Positions 58,091 to 64,000 of a stretch of DNA of 64,000 nucleotides are shown here, piece after piece. Both the position numbers and the translations under genes were made by a program. Below the pieces are notes generated by a model, which was given only the letters and a program-made list of their open reading frames with translations, ran no database searches and was not told the DNA's origin. Each line of letters begins with the position of its first letter. Within the stretch, counting starts at the first letter, position 1. The stretch comes from Symsagittifera roscoffensis (taxonomy: Eukaryota > Xenacoelomorpha > Acoela > Convolutidae): contig NC_087067.1 of NCBI RefSeq assembly GCF_963678635.1, positions 44,771,629-44,835,628 on the forward strand, in the 5' to 3' direction.

Positions 58091-58467
58091 CCAGCGGATT
58101 TAGGGGGTCAAATCCCCCTCAGGGATTCGACTCCTTGACGACCCAAAGGGTCCCCATTTGTACTACTTTGAGCTTTTCATTTTTGGCAGACTTTTTCTAA
58201 GGGCGCCTTAGGCGCCAATATTTACTATTTTTAAGTGGGGGGGGGGGGGTGGCAAAAAAACGCGAGTTTCAAAATTTTTCAAAAAGTGTCTAAAGACGCC
58301 TTTAGGCACTTGCCTGCGGCGCAAACATTTTGTTAAAATAGGGTCTAAGTACTGATTTGGGAGAGAAAATCAAAAAATCAATTTGGTCGACCTAAGAAAA
58401 AAGGTCGACCAAAGAAAAAAAATGAAAATCCCCCCCCCCCCCCCCCCCCCCCTCGAGAGAAAATCTG
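58091..58467 (-). mobile_element. Degraded hAT-type MITE, reversed relative of 30437-30875
   Basis: The left end CAGCGGATTTAGGGGGTCAA and interior GGCGCCTTAGGCGCCAATAT, GGGTCCCC and TGCGGCGCAAA match the complement of the 30.4-kb element. A long C run (58431-58452) precedes CTCGAGAGAAAATC, after which the terminal repeat is lost. Confidence 0.75.
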
Positions 58468-58784
58468 TTTCACTGTAGTTGTAAAAATCAGTTTCTCTGA
58501 GGTAGTGATTAATTGAGAGCAAGATTTTAAAAAAAAAATGCACTTGTCAAAAGGTACTCGCGTTAATCGCTACACTAATGCTCGTAATCACAGTAAATGG
58601 TGTTTGTATTTTTATATGCATCTTCACATTACAATCCACGAAGTTATCAGCAGCAGTAAATATTATCAGTTATCTATTTGGCAACTTTAATTATCAGCTT
58701 GAAGAATTATTTGATTTTTAGTTCGTCATAGTTTTATTACTGCTTGCGATCCTTCACTCTGCAATTTATCAGCGATTTAGCATA

Positions 58785-58862
58785 GAGGCACTTAGCATAG
58801 TGGTAAGGCGTTCACTTTGAGATCGTCAGATAGTGTAATCGATCCACCGTCATGGCAATGAT
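58785..58862 (+). repeat. Fragment of the second SINE family (head only)
   Basis: CACTTAGCATAGTGGTAAGG and GTGTAATCGATCC match the head of 25833-26056. Confidence 0.65.
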
Positions 58863-59089
58863 AGCGTGTTGCGCCGTTTTGTATTTAAGGTGTTCTTTAT
58901 ACAAAAAATGTTTTGCAGAAATCCCCATGCTTGGGGAGGGTATTTTACGTAGGTCATTTAGCGGAGAGTTGTATGGTGGATCCAGCAATTTCACTACTGG
59001 AATTGAAACACTAGCAGTTCAGTTGCGTGTTTTAAAATCATGTTTTAAAATCATTTGCAATTCACTTCCTGCACCGAGTGCCGATGGAT

Positions 59090-59800
59090 CATAATCAATT
59101 TTACTGTCAAATTTGGCCAGTATCTAGAAATTTACAAACTAATCGATTATAATTCATTGAAAATGTAAATGGATTATAATCAATATTTTTTATGTCAACA
59201 TAATCGATTATAATCCTTATACACGTTTACTTTACCCCCGTTCCCCAGTTTACTTTACCCCACCACCGCCTAACCCCCTTCCAGTTTATCACAACTGCCA
59301 CTCTCATTCGCCCCCTTATAGTTGATCACGGGGTTTCATTGGTAGAATTTGGGAGGGGGGTTCATGATTGAAACCCCCCAGTTTATCCCCCCCCCCCCAC
59401 CTCATTAGTTGCGGGAGGTAAAAATTGAGCTGTTGACGTTGAGATATGGCATTTAGTAAAAGGCATGGCTTAAATTTTGCAAATTTCCTTCAAAAATTGC
59501 CAAATTTCTGCAAAAATAATCGAATTTAGTTCTAAATAAAAAATTGACGATAATCAATAATGGTGGATTTTATTTCAAAAAAATCAATTGTAATGGTTTG
59601 TTTTGGCAAAAATGTTAAATTTCAGTGCCAAAAATAATGTATTATAATCGATTATAATGGATTATAATGGATTACTTTTTTCAAAAATAATCGATTATAA
59701 TGGCAACATAATTGATTTCGTGGTCTTTGGTCTTAATTTTACAATTTTAATTGATTTTAATGGATTATTTTTGTCTCGGGAATCCATTATAATTGATTAG
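59090..59800. repeat. AATCGATTATAAT-rich palindromic region
   Basis: At least eight copies of ATAATCGATTATAAT or close variants, each nearly self-complementary. They surround a C-rich block (59230-59400) of TTTACTTTACCCC-like phrases and two homopolymer runs. Confidence 0.65.
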
Positions 59801-60332
59801 AATCCATGGGCGCTCGGTGGGGGTTGCTATTAGGTGCAAAATTTAGCATTATTGAACACGAATCTTGTGCTCCGTAATTACGAACAATATTGCTTGTACT
59901 TCAGGGCAAAGCTTCTGTCTGCTCCTTGCAAATTACAAAGGCGGATGTGTTTAGTGAGCTGTGTTCAAGCAAACAAATCGCTCGCAAAAATTCCACTGCC
60001 ATGATTTATTTTGGCGGCTACGAGTGTTGTGTGAACGCAATTTATTATGCATTCAGTGTTGTGATTAGAATTTTTTCGAGGGGCGGTTTTATTTTTTAAA
60101 ACAAAATTTTTTTTTTTGAAACAAAAATTGAAATCAGGAAAATAAAGGCACAAAAAATATACGCAAAACAACGCTTTTTTTGTGACTGACAGGTGCGCTT
60201 CTGAATTGACAGTTAGGCGTGAAAAACACGGCTCCTAATTGGATGAAGACTAACCTTTGATGAGACGCCGAAGTTGCTATTGATAAAACTTGATTTTTAT
60301 GTCTCCGAAGTGTGTTTAGTAAAAATGTACGC

Positions 60333-60815
60333 GGAGGGGCCTAGAAAATTAGACAAAAAGCAAATTAGACATGACCAACAAAAATGAATTTAGACGTCGA
60401 TGCAAAATAACAAATATGGGAAATTAGACGTAATTGTATTGTTCGTGTCTGAAATTTCTTTACCGAATACAATTAAACTTTCGTTCAGCTTTCTTAAATG
60501 CAAATCAACTTTTCACATGCCGCAATTTTCACATTCCGCATTTTTCACATGCCGCAATTGAAAATTTTATGCAATTCAAAAATGTTCTATAATCTTGAAA
60601 TTAACATTTTATAAATCAATTCAGATAAATATTTTGATATGCAATGGGATCAAATATTATTTTTGTAATTATGAAAACTTGTTTTAAACAATAACTTTTG
60701 TTATAGCCCTTTGCTTTCTATCTAAAATGCTAGTTTTGCAAAAACAATTTAATGTCTAAATTCGCTTTGTTGGTCACGTCTAATCTGCTTATCGCCTAAT
60801 TTCCTAGCCCCCATC
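60333..60815. mobile_element. MITE with about 60-bp TIRs
   Basis: The left arm GGGGCCTAGAAAATTAGACA...GACCAACAAAAATGAATTTA is complementary, with about ten changes, to the right arm TCTAAATTCGCTTTGTTGGT...CCTAATTTCCTAGCCCC. The interior is AT-rich with three CACATGCCGCAATT-like phrases. No clear target duplication. Confidence 0.75.
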
Positions 60816-61010
60816 CAATGGTAAACAAAATTGTACTCAATAATTGAGAGTGAGAAAAGGCGTTAATCCCCTTCCACAGGCGGCTACTGCGCACAATAAT
60901 TATTCCAAGTTTGCCAAATTAGCAAACTTCAAACGCCTTTTAAAGTTTGAACATAAAAAATCATTACCTCGACCAGATCAGGACAGTTTTCAAGCTGCAG
61001 CACAGATTTC

Positions 61011-61270
61011 GGGTCTTATGCGTTGAACGGCCCAAAATTAGGAAAATAGTCAGAAATTTTATTTCAGATTGAAAACACGTAATCAACATTTAATTGGTTC
61101 AGTTATTACATATTATACGAGCCAATCAGGATTAATCTCAGTATCAATCGAAATGGCTGACCTAGTTGCTCGAATTTGATTGGCTAATATTAGCCAATCA
61201 GGATCAGTTTCAGTTTTAGTTTTCATTTTGCTTCAATTTTGATTTTTGGGCCGTTTAACGCATAAAACCC
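61011..61270. mobile_element. 260-bp MITE with 8-bp target duplication
   Basis: TIRs GGGTCTTATGCGTTGAACGG (left) and CCGTTTAACGCATAAAACCC (right), about 29 bp with two or three changes. The flanking 8-mers CAGATTTC and TAGATTTC differ at one base. The interior contains GCCAATCAGGATTA and a related copy. Confidence 0.75.
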
Positions 61271-61299
61271 TAGATTTCTGTTATTGTGTCGACTTTCGA

Positions 61300-61465
61300 T
61301 ATGACAAAAAAAATAACTTTGCTCGATGTGGCTTTTTCATACGAAAGTCGACTTATTAACAATTCATTTTAAAACGGAGTTTCTTGTAACATCTGAAATT
61401 TCTTGACAAACGCGATACATCTCTTTAATTCTATGCTCAGTTCATCGGTAGATTTGAGATTAGAT
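61300..61465 (+). repeat. Long inverted repeat, left arm
   Basis: The complement of this arm (CTCAAATCTACCGATGAACT, AGCATAGAATTAAAGA, TTTCAGATGTTAC, TCGACTTTCG, AAGCCACATCGAGCA) is matched with changes at 62235-62395. Confidence 0.7.
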
Positions 61466-62136
61466 ACAAGGCTTGTCAGTATGGCTAAATAAAAGTAAAG
61501 TCGAAAGTTGTCTGCTAAAACAACCACCAGTTAAAATTTTTTGTCACTTTGTTGAAAGCGGGGAACAATGTTCAGAATTTCCTTTTTCCACTACCTTCAA
61601 TTTCTTACAAAAAAAAATTTTGTTCCCATTGTCCGCTGTTTATGAAAATTGACATGTGGAATGATTGGGCTTGACAAACATAATTGGTTTTGAGCTTACC
61701 TTTAAAATAATTTAGTTACACCTTGACGTCGCAAAATTGATGCTCGTGAGAGGTGAAATACTGAAAAGAGCCCAATTACATCTCTTTGCAAAAGCTGTAC
61801 ACCAGCTCAAAACGAAGTTCCTTTTCGTGAAGCAAATTGTTTCAACAAATCAACACTTTGAACGCCATGTCATTTTCTTTTGATTTGTCAAGTCGCTGTT
61901 TTTCATCACTAACATAAATTATATCTAAGACCATACTTTCAGTTCAAAGTCTCATTTTTTTTCAATTTGTTAAGTCGAAAAATCAACTTGACCACCGAGA
62001 TGCTGATTTAGTATTCTTTTTAAATGAAGGAAATTTTTTATGATCACAATTGTCCTCTGCTTCTTAATGGTCGTTCACGTTATTATAACTCCTCTGTGAT
62101 AGTCTAATTGTCCTCTTCACCCTCTAATTGTCCTCT

Positions 62137-62205
62137 ATTGTTCTCTAATTGTCATCTTGACTAATCTTCTTCTACGTTTAGTCAAGATGACAATTAGAGA
62201 ACAAT
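62137..62205. other. Perfect 27-bp hairpin
   Basis: 62137-62163 and 62179-62205 are exact reverse complements (core CTAATTGTCATCTTGACTA), with a 15-nt loop. CTCTAATTGTCCTCT-type direct repeats precede it. It could be a transposon foldback or a small-RNA precursor. Confidence 0.85.
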
Positions 62206-62234
62206 GCGATTTTAAATTCGCCGAACTGACGTGA

Positions 62235-62395
62235 TTTGAATCTAATCCCAAATGTACTGAAGAACCTAGCATAGAATTGGAGAAAAAGTTTATTGCATCT
62301 GTAAAAATTTTCAGATGTTACTTGAGCTCTGTTTAAAAATGTATTGTCAAAAATTCGACTTTCGCGTAAAAAAAACCACATCGAGCATAATTATT
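62235..62395 (-). repeat. Long inverted repeat, right arm
   Basis: Partner of 61300-61465, with TAGCATAGAATTGGAG, TTTTCAGATGTTAC, TTCGACTTTCGCG and ACCACATCGAGCA. The arms flank about 770 bp. Confidence 0.7.
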
Positions 62396-62559
62396 CCATT
62401 TTCTTATCCAAAGTCGGCACTGTTACAGAAATTTATGCTGCAGCCTGAAAACTGTCCCACCCGGATCGAAATTGTAATTTTTTTATTTCAGGCTTCAAAA
62501 TCTGAAATAATTCGCGTTGGGACCAAAAGTTCATAGTTGCATTGCACGTCACAGTCAGC

Positions 62560-62860
62560 AAAGTCTAAATATAAATCCGGATTTTTTTGGTCCAGACGGT
62601 CTGAATCCCGATTTCTTTATTCCACATGGTCTGAATTTGAATTCCCTCAGTCCACACGATCTGAACGTAGCAGTTTCTGTTCTACCTGGTCTAAACATAG
62701 CACATTATGCTCGCAACGGTCTGAAAAAGCACTTTTCCACAATGTCTGAACATAAAAGATCCACACTGTCTGATCCACACTGTCTGATCCACACTGTCTG
62801 ATCCACACTGTCTGAACAAAAAGCACTGTTCCACACTGTCTGATCCACACTGTCTGAACA
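62560..62860. repeat. Short tandem repeat based on CCACACTGTCTGA
   Basis: From 62755 to 62850 the 14-mer TCCACACTGTCTGA occurs six times, four of them head to tail. Upstream, single GGTCTGAA or GATCTGAAC units recur every 40-50 bp from about 62596, so the array seems to degrade to the left. Confidence 0.9.
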
Positions 62861-64000
62861 TAAAACCACGACATCAAACCGGGTATGCATACAAAGAACT
62901 AAAGATCTGTAGAAGTTTTTGCATTAATTTTTGAATACAGAATTGAAATAAGAATACTTTGATTCAATCATTGAAAAAGTTAATTACAGTGTAGGATGTG
63001 TTTTTTCTTTTGGCTTCAGTTCAAACTACTATGCCGCAAACAAAAGCAAGTTGACTGGGCAGTCTCCTAATGTTAAATACAAAAAACACTATGATTATCA
63101 TTTTCACAACTTTTTTCCTGGGCAATTAAATGATGAAGTTTTTCAAAGCTGCAGTTTGAAACTTCAAAAAAGGTAGCTATAGATTGCTCATGATAAGACG
63201 TTTTTAAAACCATTGATTACTATATTGTGCATTTTCGTAACGGTCCTTCTAATGTTTATTCCTGGGCACGAATTAAATCATCAATAGATTGGAAATCATC
63301 AAAAACCTGGTCCAGCGCCATTCAACCTAATTTACAAAAAGCTGCAGAAAAACTCTTTTTTTCCTACTTAACCTCAATTCATAGCATTTTTTACTGGCAT
63401 TGTAATTCATTCATCACTGTCATCCGAAAATTATCAAGAAACCTGCACAGTGAAAATATGAACTATATGCATTCTTTACTCTCACAGCATTCAGGTATCA
63501 AAACTCGCTACAAAACATCAGTTATCCTGCTTTTTAGTTGGCCATGAAGAATTCGTAGGCCCAAGGCGACTACACGGGCTCTATCAAGCCGTACTCGGGT
63601 AGCATTAAAAGCTGGGCTGGGCACGCTTCCGATTTATGAGGTGTCATTTTCCAATCTCCCTCCCTACGGGAAACAGCTGCTTTCTCTATCTCTATTTCGT
63701 GCTGAAAACATTAAAACAATCTATTTCTGCTTTGTGTTTCGATAAAAACTTTGCGTTGCAATTTGAAACCTCCGTAAATTTTTCAAATTCCAAACAACGT
63801 ATCTTTTTTCTCAAGTTCTTTTATTCCGTAAAAAAGGCTTATTAGACTTTCATTCATATGACGAGAAGTGTTTTAGAATTTTTCAACAGTTCCCTTACCC
63901 GTTATTTGTCTCACACTTTATTAAAAACAATTTGTTAAAAGACTTCAATTCTTCAATTTTTTTAAAAATTAAAGTCTCTGTTGATATGATTTGTACAACC
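62861..64000. other. Window end, no gene supported
   Basis: An open + frame at 63227-63547 (about 106 codons, YSWARIKSSIDWKSSKTWSS among its residues) has no recognised domain or splice context. Nothing else was placed. Confidence 0.3.

Noticed and set aside
62755-62850. CRISPR-like array
   Set aside because: Units of 14 bp lie head to tail without unique spacers, in animal DNA.
63227-63547. A coding exon of about 106 codons
   Set aside because: No homology recognised, no good splice signals or start context. Left as unsupported.

Overview
This is animal nuclear DNA. It is AT-rich, its coding exons are separated by long GT-AG introns, and the proteins I recognise are metazoan. All genes I can support lie on the + strand: the 3' end of an RSBN1/DPY-21-type histone demethylase (2-679), ribosomal protein L9 (exons 823-1077 and 6845-7162), a small unrecognised single-pass membrane protein (exons 7728-7925 and 11175-11267), a GOLM1/GOLIM4-like Golgi type II membrane protein in four exons (21774-39470), and a complete glutamine synthetase in two exons (55832-57944). 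Every exon junction I propose has matching phase and canonical splice sites. The species cannot be read from the sequence. The RSBN1 stop and RPL9 ATG are only 143 bp apart, with no AATAAA between them and a 3' splice site 8 nt before the RPL9 ATG. That is what a spliced-leader operon looks like, so a lineage with trans-splicing (for example tunicates/appendicularians or chaetognaths) is my guess, held with low confidence.

Layout. 1-7.2 kb: RSBN1 end and RPL9. The 5.8-kb RPL9 intron holds a dead RLE-type non-LTR retrotransposon in antisense and two degenerate tandem arrays. 7.7-11.3 kb: the small membrane gene, whose intron carries a second, larger copy of one of those arrays. 11.3-21.7 kb: no gene; tRNA-derived SINEs, an internally deleted BEL/Pao LTR retrotransposon (15.3-17.7 kb) and another tandem array. 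21.8-39.5 kb: the Golgi gene, with introns of 3.7, 6.8 and 5.3 kb filled with SINEs, MITEs and a 175-bp tandem array. 39.5-55.5 kb: no gene; SINEs, MITEs, GA-rich DNA and a 2.6-kb repeat followed by its own internally deleted copy. 55.8-57.9 kb: glutamine synthetase. 58-64 kb: no convincing gene; MITEs, inverted repeats, a perfect 27-bp hairpin and a short tandem repeat.

The genes do housekeeping work (chromatin, translation, Golgi, nitrogen metabolism) and share no pathway. The unusual part of the window is its non-autonomous repeat load. One SINE superfamily appears to combine shared flanking modules with different tRNA-like cores. Several MITEs have intact 8-bp target duplications that can be read directly. 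Three tandem-repeat families recur at separate places, two of them in introns of more than one gene or intergenic block.
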